From Phycisphaerae bacterium (lineage in GTDB: Bacteria; Planctomycetota; Phycisphaerae; Phycisphaerales; UBA1924), in contig JAEUIW010000006.1 of NCBI GenBank assembly GCA_016794925.1, positions 156,345 to 195,992 on the forward strand: DNA of 39,648 bases, in the 5' to 3' direction. This document shows, in pieces, positions 18,059-27,204 of the stretch. Positions within the stretch are counted from its first letter, which is position 1, and every line of letters begins with the position of its first letter. Below the pieces are notes generated by a model, which saw nothing but the letters and a program-made list of their open reading frames with translations, had not been told where the DNA came from and ran no database searches. A program made the translations under genes and the position numbers.

Positions 18059-18573
18059 TCGACATCCGCAAACTCAAGGAACTCGTGCGTCTGATGGTGG
18101 ACAACGATCTCTCCGAACTCAACCTGGAGGATCAGGCCGAGACGGTCACCATCAAGCGCGCGCTGGGCGCCGGTCCGGGCGGAGCGGGCGCGCCGATCGT
18201 GCATCACGCGCCGGTGATCGGCGCGCCCCCGGCCACGGGCCCGGCGGCCGATGGCTCGTCCGGGGGAGGTTCCGCGGGGAGCGAGCCGGCGGCGAGCGGG
18301 GCGCGGCCGGAGGCCGCCGACTCGGACGCGGGCCTGCTGGCGATCGAGTCGCCGATGGTCGGCACGTGCTACCTGTCGCCGAATCCGGACAGCCCCCCAT
18401 ACGTGAAAGCGGGCGCGACGATCGACGCGGACACGGTGGTGTGCCTGGTCGAGGCGATGAAGGTGTTCAACGAGATCAAGTCCGAGGTGAGCGGGACGAT
18501 CGAGCGCGTGCTGATCAAGAACGGCCAGGCCATCGAGTACGGCCAGAAGCTGTTCCTGGTCCGTCCGAGCTGA
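18055..18573 (+). CDS. accB: Biotin carboxyl carrier protein of acetyl-CoA carboxylase
   Basis: A 172-residue protein carrying the biotin that shuttles CO2 in the first step of fatty-acid synthesis. The N-terminal helix region IRKLKELVRLMVDNDLSELNLED is typical of AccB. A Gly/Ala/Pro/Ser linker (about 38-92) joins it to the biotinyl domain, beginning IESPMVGTCYLSP. The biotinylation motif EAMKV places the modified lysine at residue 136. The ATG at 18055 overlaps the peptidase stop by 4 bases, so translation is coupled; a start 12 bases earlier in the same frame is less likely because MIDIRKLK is the family start. accC follows after 96 bases. Confidence 0.97.
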   Translation: MIDIRKLKELVRLMVDNDLSELNLEDQAETVTIKRALGAGPGGAGAPIVHHAPVIGAPPATGPAADGSSGGGSAGSEPAASGARPEAADSDAGLLAIESPMVGTCYLSPNPDSPPYVKAGATIDADTVVCLVEAMKVFNEIKSEVSGTIERVLIKNGQAIEYGQKLFLVRPS

Positions 18574-18669
18574 GATGAGCGGCGCCGGCGGCACGGGCAC
18601 GCGGCGGGTCGAGCGAGGGCGATGCTCCGGGAACGCGGGGCGCAGAGAAGCAGGAAGGGCGCTGGCCGC

Positions 18670-20010
<1,341 letters not shown>

Positions 20011-20020
20011 GAAGCGGGCG

Positions 20021-20041
20021 CGGGCTCGTCTCGGGAGCCCG
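20021..20041 (+). terminator. GC-rich hairpin after accC
   Basis: CGGGCTC (20021-20027) pairs with GAGCCCG (20035-20041) around a seven-base loop, ten bases past the accC stop. There is no T-run, so it may be a weak terminator or a 3' stabiliser. Confidence 0.4.
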
Positions 20042-20102
20042 GGCGGGGGCGGCCGGGAGCGAGACAATGATCGAGGCCGCCCGTCCGGCTCGGCGCGGCC
20101 CG

Positions 20103-20110
20103 AAGGAGGT
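20103..20110 (+). promoter_or_regulatory. Strong ribosome binding site deciding a GTG start
   Basis: AAGGAGGT lies five bases before GTG 20116. It is the best Shine-Dalgarno match seen in this window and supports the GTG start. Confidence 0.8.
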
Positions 20111-20115
20111 CACGA

Positions 20116-20952
20116 GTGAGGCATCTGAACCCCGAAGCGGCCCCGATCACACGGACGGAGTTCGGGCACTTCGCCCAGCGCGTGCAGGGCGCGCTGGCCG
20201 GCGTCCAGCGCGATCTGCTGCGCCTGAAGCGCCGGGTGTACGCCTGGGAGGCCGAGCGTGCGTTGGCGGGGGCGGGCCGCTCGCCACGGACGCGCATCGA
20301 GTTCCGTTCCCAGTTCGGCGAGGACGGCGTGCTCTGGGAGTTGCTGGGCGGGCAGACGTCGGGCTTCTACATCGAGGTCGGCGCGTTCGATGGCCGGAGC
20401 TTCGCGGTGACGTACGCGCTGGACGCCATGGGATGGGATGGCCTGCTCATCGAGGCGATCCCGGAGCGGGCCGAGCAGTGCCGCGCCAACCGGCCGCACG
20501 CCCGGGTGGTGCACGCGGCGCTGGGCGCGCGGGGCGCGGCGGGCGAGATCGAGTTTCAGGTGGTGGAGGACCACTTCGGCGGGATGCTGTCCTACACGGA
20601 TGCACGGGGCGAGCACGCCAAGCTGATCGAATCACAGGGGATGAAGCGACGCGCGGTGCGCGTGCCCCTGACGAGCATGGACGACTTGCTCAAGGACCAC
20701 GCGGGGCCGATCGACGCGGCGGTGATCGACGTTGAAGGGGGGGAGGTCACGGTGCTGGGCGGGTTCGATCTGGCGCGCTTCAAGCCCCGCGTTCTGCTGC
20801 TGGAGGACAACAGCGGCGGCAAGGACCAGGCCCTGGCCTCGTACATGGAAAAGCAGCCCTATGTCTTCGTGGGCTGGGTCGAGGTCAACCGCATCTACGT
20901 CCACAGGGACGAGGCTCAGGTGATCGCGCGGGCGGAGGGTCGGGCGGACTGA
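20116..20952 (+). CDS. FkbM family methyltransferase
   Basis: A 278-residue SAM-dependent methyltransferase with a GTG start set by a strong ribosome binding site. Residues about 66-75 (SQFGEDGVLW) are the usual lead-in of FkbM proteins. IEVGAFDGRSFAVTYALDAMGWDGLLIEAIP holds the SAM-binding glycine loop and the acidic residue after strand 2. SMDDLL and VIDVEGGEVTVLGGFD match the FkbM motif with D-x-E-G. Family members methylate hydroxyl groups of glycans, polyketides or lipids; the substrate here is not shown. It follows accC by 105 bases beyond a hairpin and is convergent with the SecA-like gene only 18 bases away, so it may have its own promoter. Confidence 0.9.
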   Translation: MRHLNPEAAPITRTEFGHFAQRVQGALAGVQRDLLRLKRRVYAWEAERALAGAGRSPRTRIEFRSQFGEDGVLWELLGGQTSGFYIEVGAFDGRSFAVTYALDAMGWDGLLIEAIPERAEQCRANRPHARVVHAALGARGAAGEIEFQVVEDHFGGMLSYTDARGEHAKLIESQGMKRRAVRVPLTSMDDLLKDHAGPIDAAVIDVEGGEVTVLGGFDLARFKPRVLLLEDNSGGKDQALASYMEKQPYVFVGWVEVNRIYVHRDEAQVIARAEGRAD

Positions 20953-20970
20953 CGTTGGGCGCGGCCGGAC

Positions 20971-22953
20971 TCAGTGTCCGGGCAGGTACTTTTCCGTCCA
21001 GTCATCCTGCCGGAGCACCTCGGCACGCATCCACCGGTCACGGGCCTCGGAGCGGCGCTGGGCGTGACGCGCCAGCAGCACCCCCAGCCGCAGCAGCCGA
21101 CCCGACAACTCATCCGCGCCCGTCCGGGCGCTCAGCAGCGCGGCCAGCCGCGGCGCGTGCAGGCGGACCAGTTCGTCCTCGAGCGAAACGAAGATCTGCG
21201 ACGAGCCGGGGTCGCCCTGCCTGCCCGAGCGCCCGATGAACTGACGATCGATCCGCTTGGCCCCGTGGACCTCGGTGAGCAGCACGTGCAGGCCGCCGGC
21301 ACGACGGGCGTCCTGGGTGAGGCGGATGTCGGTGCCGCGCCCGGCCATGTTGGTGGCGACGGTGATGACTCCGGGTGCGCCGGCGGAAACGATGAGCTCG
21401 GCCTCCTCCTTGTCGTGATTGGCGTTGAGGACGCGGTGCGGCAGGCCGCGGGCGGCGAGCATGGCGGAGAGCTGCTCGGACGCCTGGATCGAACGGGTCC
21501 CGACCAGCACCGGCCGCAACTGCGCGTGCAACTGCCCGATGGAGACCGCGATCGCGTTCCATTTGCCTTCCGCGGTCCGGAAGACGCGCGTGGGCCACGC
21601 CTCGCGGATGACGGGCCGGTTGGTGGGGATGATCGCGATGGGCCGGTTGTACACGCGACGGAGTTCGACCGCCGCGTCGGCGATGGTGCCGGTCATGCCC
21701 GACAGCACGGGGTACATGCGGAAGAACCGCTGGAAGCTCATGCGCGCCAGCGTCTCGCGGTCGGCGGTGATGTCCACGCCCTGCTTGGCCTCGACCGCCT
21801 GGTGCAGTCCGTGCTCCCATGAGCGGTCCGCGAGGAAGCGGCCCGTGTACTCGTCGACGATGACCACCAGACCATCGACCACCTGGTACTGACGGCCGAG
21901 CAGGTAGCAGTGGCGCGCCACCAGCGCCTGCCGCACCAGCTCCTCGGCGCGTCGCGCCGCCCGCCAGATCGGCTCGCTCAGGCCCGCGCGCAACCCGGCC
22001 ACGCGCTCGCGCCCGCGGCGCGTCAGCTCGGCCCGGCGGCGCAGATGATCGATGCGGTAGTCCGCGGCCTCTTCGAGCTTCGAGGCCAGCGCCGCCGCCT
22101 GGCGGTAGGTCTCGGCCATGTCGTCCTCGCGGCGCGAGCGGGCGATGATCAAGGGCACCACGCCCTCGTCGATCATCACCGCGTCGGCCTCGTCCACCAG
22201 CGCCGCCCGCAGGCCGGGGATCATCGGGCCGCCCAGGCCGCTGGACTCGTCGAGCAGCCGGCGCCCCGCCCACGGCGTGCTCAGCCGTCCCAGACGGATC
22301 TGATCGCGGAGCCAGTCCGCGGTGATCTGCTTGGGCGTGCCGTACACGATCGACTTGGCGTAGACCTCGTAGCGGGCGGCGGGCTCCTGCTCCTGCTGGA
22401 TTGCCCCGACGGTCAGGCCGCAGCGGCGGTAGATCGACTCCCGACTCTCCGCGTCGCGTCGCGCGAGATAGTCGTTGACCGTGAACACGTGCAGGCTCCG
22501 ATGCCGCCAGGCCAGCAGGGGCGCGGCGATCGACCCGGTGAGCGTCTTGCCCTCGCCGGTGAGCATCTCCACGATCCGGCCGTGGTAGAGCGCCAGTGCA
22601 CCGATGAGCTGCACCGGGAATGGCTCTTCTCCGGTCTCACGCCGCGCCACCTCACGGGTGGCCGCGAGCCCGCGACGAACGGCCTCATCGTCCTGCCGGC
22701 CGCGGACGAAAAGCTCCCGCAGCGACCGCAACGTCTCCGAGAGCGCCGCGTCCGTCAGGGCCGCTGTTTCTCCCCGCAGGGCGTCGATGCCCTCGGCCTG
22801 GGCGCGAAGAAAGCGGTCCGACACCCGACGCTGCCGCCAGCGGAGCGAGACCGCCGCGGCGAAGCGGTCCAGCCCCTTGGGCAATTCCGGCCTCCGGCGC
22901 CTCGCCTTGAGCGATTCGAAGAGCACGTTGTAGCGCGTGACCAGTTGGCTCAT
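20971..22953 (-). CDS. Short SecA-like ATPase without two-helix finger
   Basis: A 660-residue relative of the preprotein translocase motor SecA, which is normally 830-1000 residues. NBD1 has IVEMLTGEGKTLTG with Walker A at 132-137, VFTVNDYLARRDAE at 156-169 and Walker B VDEADAVMIDEG at 253-264. A cross-linking-domain-like part follows, returning at QVVDGLVVIVDEYTGRF. NBD2 has SFQRFFRMYPVLSGMTGT, VTVATNMAGRGTDI (about 530-543) and RIDRQFIGRSGRQGDPGSS with the arginine fingers. After SLEDELVRL only about 65 residues remain. The helical wing, the two-helix finger that enters SecY, and the zinc-binding tail are therefore missing. It overlaps the M50 gene stop by one base (TGATG) and is the last gene of the adaptor/M50 operon. 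The ATPase looks active. Its target is probably the membrane protein encoded upstream rather than SecYEG, which is inference. Confidence 0.9.
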   Translation of the reverse strand: MSQLVTRYNVLFESLKARRRRPELPKGLDRFAAAVSLRWRQRRVSDRFLRAQAEGIDALRGETAALTDAALSETLRSLRELFVRGRQDDEAVRRGLAATREVARRETGEEPFPVQLIGALALYHGRIVEMLTGEGKTLTGSIAAPLLAWRHRSLHVFTVNDYLARRDAESRESIYRRCGLTVGAIQQEQEPAARYEVYAKSIVYGTPKQITADWLRDQIRLGRLSTPWAGRRLLDESSGLGGPMIPGLRAALVDEADAVMIDEGVVPLIIARSRREDDMAETYRQAAALASKLEEAADYRIDHLRRRAELTRRGRERVAGLRAGLSEPIWRAARRAEELVRQALVARHCYLLGRQYQVVDGLVVIVDEYTGRFLADRSWEHGLHQAVEAKQGVDITADRETLARMSFQRFFRMYPVLSGMTGTIADAAVELRRVYNRPIAIIPTNRPVIREAWPTRVFRTAEGKWNAIAVSIGQLHAQLRPVLVGTRSIQASEQLSAMLAARGLPHRVLNANHDKEEAELIVSAGAPGVITVATNMAGRGTDIRLTQDARRAGGLHVLLTEVHGAKRIDRQFIGRSGRQGDPGSSQIFVSLEDELVRLHAPRLAALLSARTGADELSGRLLRLGVLLARHAQRRSEARDRWMRAEVLRQDDWTEKYLPGH

Positions 22954-25133
22954 CAGAGGTTGACCTTGCCCTGAAGCACCTTCTGCACCCGATCGATCAC
23001 CTGGGTGAGAATGGGCTTGGACGGCAGGCTGAAGCGCAACCGGACGCGCTCGCCGGGGGCGACGGCCTCCGGGTTCTGGACGCGGAGCGCCGCGAAATCC
23101 GCTTCGATGTACACGACGAATCGCGCCTGCTTGGCCCGACGCCCTTCCGGATCGCGTTGATCGACCTCGACGTCGCCGCCGCCGTGGAATCCCAGCCCCT
23201 CATGCGGCAAGCGTGTCTGGCCCGCGGGCAGGGCCCACACCTTGGTTCCCGTCACCGGCGTCCACGCGTCGGAGCGGAGCCGCATCTCGACCCCGTGCGA
23301 CTCGGGCCCGAGTTCGAAGAGCCAGGCGCTCTCGGACTGGCTCATCACCGCGGCCACACGCACGTCCGCGGGATTCACCACCTCGCACATGCGCTCGCCG
23401 CGCCGAGCGTACGACCCGATCCGCAACGACGGATCGGGCCCGACCACCACGCCGTCGATGGGCGACCGCACGTTCAGCTGTTCCAGGCGACGATCGACCT
23501 CCGCCAACTGATCGGCGACCGCGCCGATGCGGTTGGCGACGATCTGCGCCGCGGCGGGCTCGCCCTCCTGGCGCGACTGCGATTCGTTCACGCGCAGTTC
23601 GTCCATGACCGCTCGGAGCTCCCGACGACGGGCCACCAACTCCTCGCTCTCCAGGCGGGCGATGATCTCGCCCGCAGCGACGCGGTCGCCGGGGCGCTTG
23701 GGGGCCTCGACGATGAACCCGTCGGCGCCGACGAACACGCCCTGACGGGTTGGGTTCTCGATCACTCCGTTGCCGCGCCGGTAGTCCGGCAGGGGAACCA
23801 GCCCGACCAGTGCGCCCGCCAGCGCGATCATCCCCAGCGTGGACGCGATGGTGCGGCCGCGGTGCTCGCCCAGCGCCGGGCTCGTCGCCAACCAGTGCGC
23901 CAGACCGCCGATGGGAACGAGGAACCACGCCGCGGCGGTCCACACCGCCAGGATCACGCCGATGATGAAGAACTGGCCCAGCACGTACAGCGTGATGGAG
24001 AGGAACAAGAAGACGCGGTAGGCCATCGAGAGCACGCCGTAGACCACCAGGATCGCCTGCTCGGACCGCTGCGAACTCGGGGGCTGGAGCCGCTCGAGCC
24101 GGAAGACGTGCCGCTGCAGCAGGTATTTCAGCATCTGCGCCGAGCGCTGCATCAGGTTGGGCGTCTCGAGCAGGTCCGCGAGGATGTAGTAGCCGTCGAA
24201 CCGCATGAGCGGGTTGGCGTTGAACAGGACGGTGGAAATCGACGCGGTGATCATCGCGTTGTACGCGATCTGGCGGGCCAGGTCTCCCGGCGCCGTGTTG
24301 ATCCAAACGAGCGCCGCGACGCAGGCCACGAACAGCTCGAAGATCATGCCCCCCGCGCCCACCGCCATCCGCTGCCATTTGCTGGGGAACGCCCAGCAGC
24401 TCGAAGCATCGACGTACGGCGAGGGGAACAGCACCAGCAGCATCGCGCCGAACTCGGGCACCTGGCCGCCGAACCGCTTGCAGATCAGGCCGTGACCCGT
24501 CTCGTGAATCGCCTTCGTGACGACGAAGACCAGGATCAGCCACCCCCAGTTGCCCGGGGCGATCACCGAATCCAGGCCCGAGGCCAGCTCACCCCAGTGC
24601 GGCAGCACGCGGCTCATGCAGAACAGCAGAAACACCGCCCAGGCCGCCAGCCCCCACACGTTCAGGAGCGGGCGGAAGATCGGCTCGAGCCACGTGAGCA
24701 CGCGGTCCGGATTGAACAACCGGATCTTGAAATACATGATCCCGATGGCCTGCTGCTGGATGCGACGCTTCACCCGTTCGCGCCCCCTCGTCAGCAGCTG
24801 CTCGGTCTCCGGCGAGGAGTCCACGCTCAGCAAGTTCGAGTTGTACAACTGCGACATGAGCTGGATGACCTCGTTCTGCGTCGGGGCCGAATCCCCGAAT
24901 TTCTGCAGCGAGATCTTCCAGCACGTCTCAACGTCCCGCGTGCCGTCCAGCATCCCCACGAAATCGTGGGCCACCGGGTTCAACCGGTAGAACTGATTGC
25001 TCGTCGGATCGTGCGCCACGTGCCAGCGCCGCCCGCGATACCGCTGGCGTGTGATCTGCACGTGCGACCGCAGCCGGGGCTTCATCAGCCGGACGCGGTG
25101 CCAGAACGGTGAGAACGTGGGGCGTTCGTTCAT
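22953..25133 (-). CDS. M50 (site-2 protease-like) membrane protein with PqqD-like N-terminus and HlyD-like C-terminus
   Basis: A 726-residue multidomain protein. Residues about 20-105 (RYRGRRWHVAHDPTSNQFYRL, VAHDFVGMLDGTRDVE) resemble a PqqD-type peptide-binding domain. Helices follow, with the zinc motif HETGH at 210-214 and the third ligand D313 in NANPLMRFDGYY. This variant is seen in M50 proteins of peptide-maturation loci. Around ten further membrane segments reach to about residue 448. The C-terminal part (about 465-726) is a barrel-sandwich/HlyD-like adaptor: GFIVEAPKRPGDRVAAGEIIARLES, a short coiled coil, then LNVRSPIDGVVVG. The catalytic residues are intact, so it could cleave or conduct a peptide within the membrane. 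The start ATG at 25133 lacks an obvious ribosome site. It lies 85 bases behind the GAF-HlyD gene and overlaps the SecA-like gene by one base. Confidence 0.9.
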   Translation of the reverse strand: MNERPTFSPFWHRVRLMKPRLRSHVQITRQRYRGRRWHVAHDPTSNQFYRLNPVAHDFVGMLDGTRDVETCWKISLQKFGDSAPTQNEVIQLMSQLYNSNLLSVDSSPETEQLLTRGRERVKRRIQQQAIGIMYFKIRLFNPDRVLTWLEPIFRPLLNVWGLAAWAVFLLFCMSRVLPHWGELASGLDSVIAPGNWGWLILVFVVTKAIHETGHGLICKRFGGQVPEFGAMLLVLFPSPYVDASSCWAFPSKWQRMAVGAGGMIFELFVACVAALVWINTAPGDLARQIAYNAMITASISTVLFNANPLMRFDGYYILADLLETPNLMQRSAQMLKYLLQRHVFRLERLQPPSSQRSEQAILVVYGVLSMAYRVFLFLSITLYVLGQFFIIGVILAVWTAAAWFLVPIGGLAHWLATSPALGEHRGRTIASTLGMIALAGALVGLVPLPDYRRGNGVIENPTRQGVFVGADGFIVEAPKRPGDRVAAGEIIARLESEELVARRRELRAVMDELRVNESQSRQEGEPAAAQIVANRIGAVADQLAEVDRRLEQLNVRSPIDGVVVGPDPSLRIGSYARRGERMCEVVNPADVRVAAVMSQSESAWLFELGPESHGVEMRLRSDAWTPVTGTKVWALPAGQTRLPHEGLGFHGGGDVEVDQRDPEGRRAKQARFVVYIEADFAALRVQNPEAVAPGERVRLRFSLPSKPILTQVIDRVQKVLQGKVNL

Positions 25134-25218
25134 GGATACTGCCGATGGGCGGAAGGCGGGATCAGGCCGAGCGCATCACGCACGCCCGGAATGCGCCGGC
25201 GAAAGGAGCCTGAGCGGG

Positions 25219-27204
25219 TCACCACAGCCACAGCCGCAAGGTGTCGGCCAGCCGACGCGTGCCGATGTACAGCAGCGACTGCCGACCGGTATCGAACTTC
25301 GCGAGCCCCTCCATGCCCGGGCGCATCCACTCGGCCGTCTCGTCGAGCCTGGCCCGCACCTCGAACAGGTTCTGCCCGTCCTTGGCCTCGGCCAGCGGCA
25401 CAATCCGCTCCACGGTCAGCCCGAACCGCCGGCCCGGGTAGGCCTTGGTCGCCACCTCGCCGAGGCTGCCGCCCTTGAGCAGGGAGATATCACGCTCGTC
25501 GACCCGCGCCACCGCGATGATCTCCCCCAGCGGAGCGATCTCGAACAGCGATTCTCCGAGCTTCACCGACGAGCCCACGCGGTCCTTCAGGTCCCCGGTG
25601 ATGATGGTGCCCGCGATGGGCGCAACCAGCCGGGACCGCTCGAGGTAGTACCGGTGCTGGTCCGCCTCCGCCTCAGCCTGGGCCGCCTGGGCGAGATACC
25701 GCTGCGCGCCGGCCGTGTCGCCCTGACGCATCGCGGCGCTCGACTGCTTGTCGGCTTGCAGTTTCTTGGCCTCGGCCGCCGCCAAACGCAACCGCAGCTC
25801 CGCCGTGTCGAGCTCCAGGAGGACCGCTCCTTCCTCGACCCGCGCCCCGGGCTCGATCCCCTTGGGCAACGACCACACGAGCCCGTCGAAGGGCGCCGCG
25901 ACAACCCGCTTCACCCGCGGCTGGAGCGTGGCCGTTGCCCCCACCCGGTACGTCGCGTGCACCAGCGTCACCGCCAGGAACGCGATCACGAGCAGCGCCG
26001 CGGCCGCTTTCCACGCCGTGTGCTTCGGGCCCACCAGCCATGCGCACCCCCACAGCGTCGAGTCCCACGCGCGCAGCACCAGCGGCCGGTCATCGCTGCG
26101 CCGCACCCTCAGCACCGGGGCCACCAGGTCCAGCGAGGCCTGCAGCAGCTCCAGGGTCTGCACCTCCACCCGCCCCGGGCCGGTCGTCTCGATCGTCACC
26201 ACGCCGACGATCTCCTCGTCCACCCGCAGCGGCAAGGAGGCCACCTTCAGGTTCGCGTCCGAGGCCGCCAGCTCCTTGTGCGCGTGCGTGATGGCGTGCG
26301 CCAGCAGCACGTCCTGCTCACCCTCCGGCGGCGGGTAAGCCACCGGCTGCTGCTGATCGAGGCTCTCGTCCATCGCCGCCTCGATCTTCTGCACCATGGC
26401 CATGCGACGGTCGAAGTGCTCCGTGTCGCTGATCGCCTGCACACGCGTCGCGTCGCCCCGGACCCACCCCATCGCCACCCGGTCCACACCGAACTGCTTG
26501 GCGAGGTCGTTCACGAACTGGATCGAAGCGCCCTTGAAGGTCTTGGCGCTGTTGATCGACGCGATCAGGCGAGTGGCCAGGTCCAGCGCGAAGCTCGACG
26601 ACTGCGCCCTCCGCAGCGACGCCCGCGCCCGGTGCGCGTGCACATACCCGCACAACACCTCCGCCATCGCCAGCGTCGATTGCACCGCCTGACGCGAACG
26701 CGGTTCGATCGCCAGCACGATCGCTCCCGCCGCGGGCGCGCCGTCCGACGCCCGGGCGTCACCGCCGCCCCCCCTCCCGCCGGGCAGCGGAACCGACAGC
26801 AGATACCCGTCCGAAGGCGTCACGTCGTAGACCTGGTTCTGCTTGTCGAGGCCGAACGCGCGCGCCTGCCCGGTTTCCAGCGCACCCAGCGCCGCCGACT
26901 TCATCTCGCTGGGAAGCAGCAGCGAATCCGTGGGCGCCGGCGCCGCCGCGCCCGAAACCGCGCTCCCCCCCTCCGCCGGCGCGCCCTCCTGCACCGGCAG
27001 CGGCCACACCGCGATCAAACGCGGCTCGGCGGCCGCGTCGTCCGCGGAACCCGGCGCGAACAGCGCCGCCTGGCGCGCCGCGCTCACCTGCGCCAGTATC
27101 CTCAGCAGGTGCTCCAGGTACGTCTTGTCGTCCGCCGCCGCGTGCGAGAGATCCGCCACCACCCGCGCCCAACCGGGCGCCTTCAGGCTCGTCAGGTCGA
27201 TCAC
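25219..27204 (-). CDS. Membrane-fusion (HlyD-like) protein with cytoplasmic GAF domain
   Basis: A 661-residue protein starting at GTG 27204, overlapping the previous stop as GTGA. An ATG 84 bases upstream would add 28 residues read out of frame from the upstream gene and is rejected. Residues 1-200 are a poorly conserved Ala-rich, GAF-like region. Residues about 205-365 fit a GAF sensor domain (FVNDLAKQFGVDRVAMGWV, VASLPLRVDEEIVGVVTIET). One membrane helix lies at about 398-417. The periplasmic adaptor part (424-640) has ATLQPRVKRVVAAPFDGLVWSLP, a coiled coil of Ala/Gln/Glu (470-520) and SRLVAPIAGTII. Fusing a cytosolic sensor to an adaptor is unusual for type I or RND exporters. It probably joins cytoplasmic signals to the adaptor complex built with its neighbours. 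Confidence 0.88.
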   Translation of the reverse strand: MIDLTSLKAPGWARVVADLSHAAADDKTYLEHLLRILAQVSAARQAALFAPGSADDAAAEPRLIAVWPLPVQEGAPAEGGSAVSGAAAPAPTDSLLLPSEMKSAALGALETGQARAFGLDKQNQVYDVTPSDGYLLSVPLPGGRGGGGDARASDGAPAAGAIVLAIEPRSRQAVQSTLAMAEVLCGYVHAHRARASLRRAQSSSFALDLATRLIASINSAKTFKGASIQFVNDLAKQFGVDRVAMGWVRGDATRVQAISDTEHFDRRMAMVQKIEAAMDESLDQQQPVAYPPPEGEQDVLLAHAITHAHKELAASDANLKVASLPLRVDEEIVGVVTIETTGPGRVEVQTLELLQASLDLVAPVLRVRRSDDRPLVLRAWDSTLWGCAWLVGPKHTAWKAAAALLVIAFLAVTLVHATYRVGATATLQPRVKRVVAAPFDGLVWSLPKGIEPGARVEEGAVLLELDTAELRLRLAAAEAKKLQADKQSSAAMRQGDTAGAQRYLAQAAQAEAEADQHRYYLERSRLVAPIAGTIITGDLKDRVGSSVKLGESLFEIAPLGEIIAVARVDERDISLLKGGSLGEVATKAYPGRRFGLTVERIVPLAEAKDGQNLFEVRARLDETAEWMRPGMEGLAKFDTGRQSLLYIGTRRLADTLRLWLW

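Noticed and set aside
23157..25112. Open frame of 651 codons on the plus strand
   Set aside because: Antisense to the M50 gene, whose HETGH and NANPLMRFDG motifs show the minus strand is the real one.
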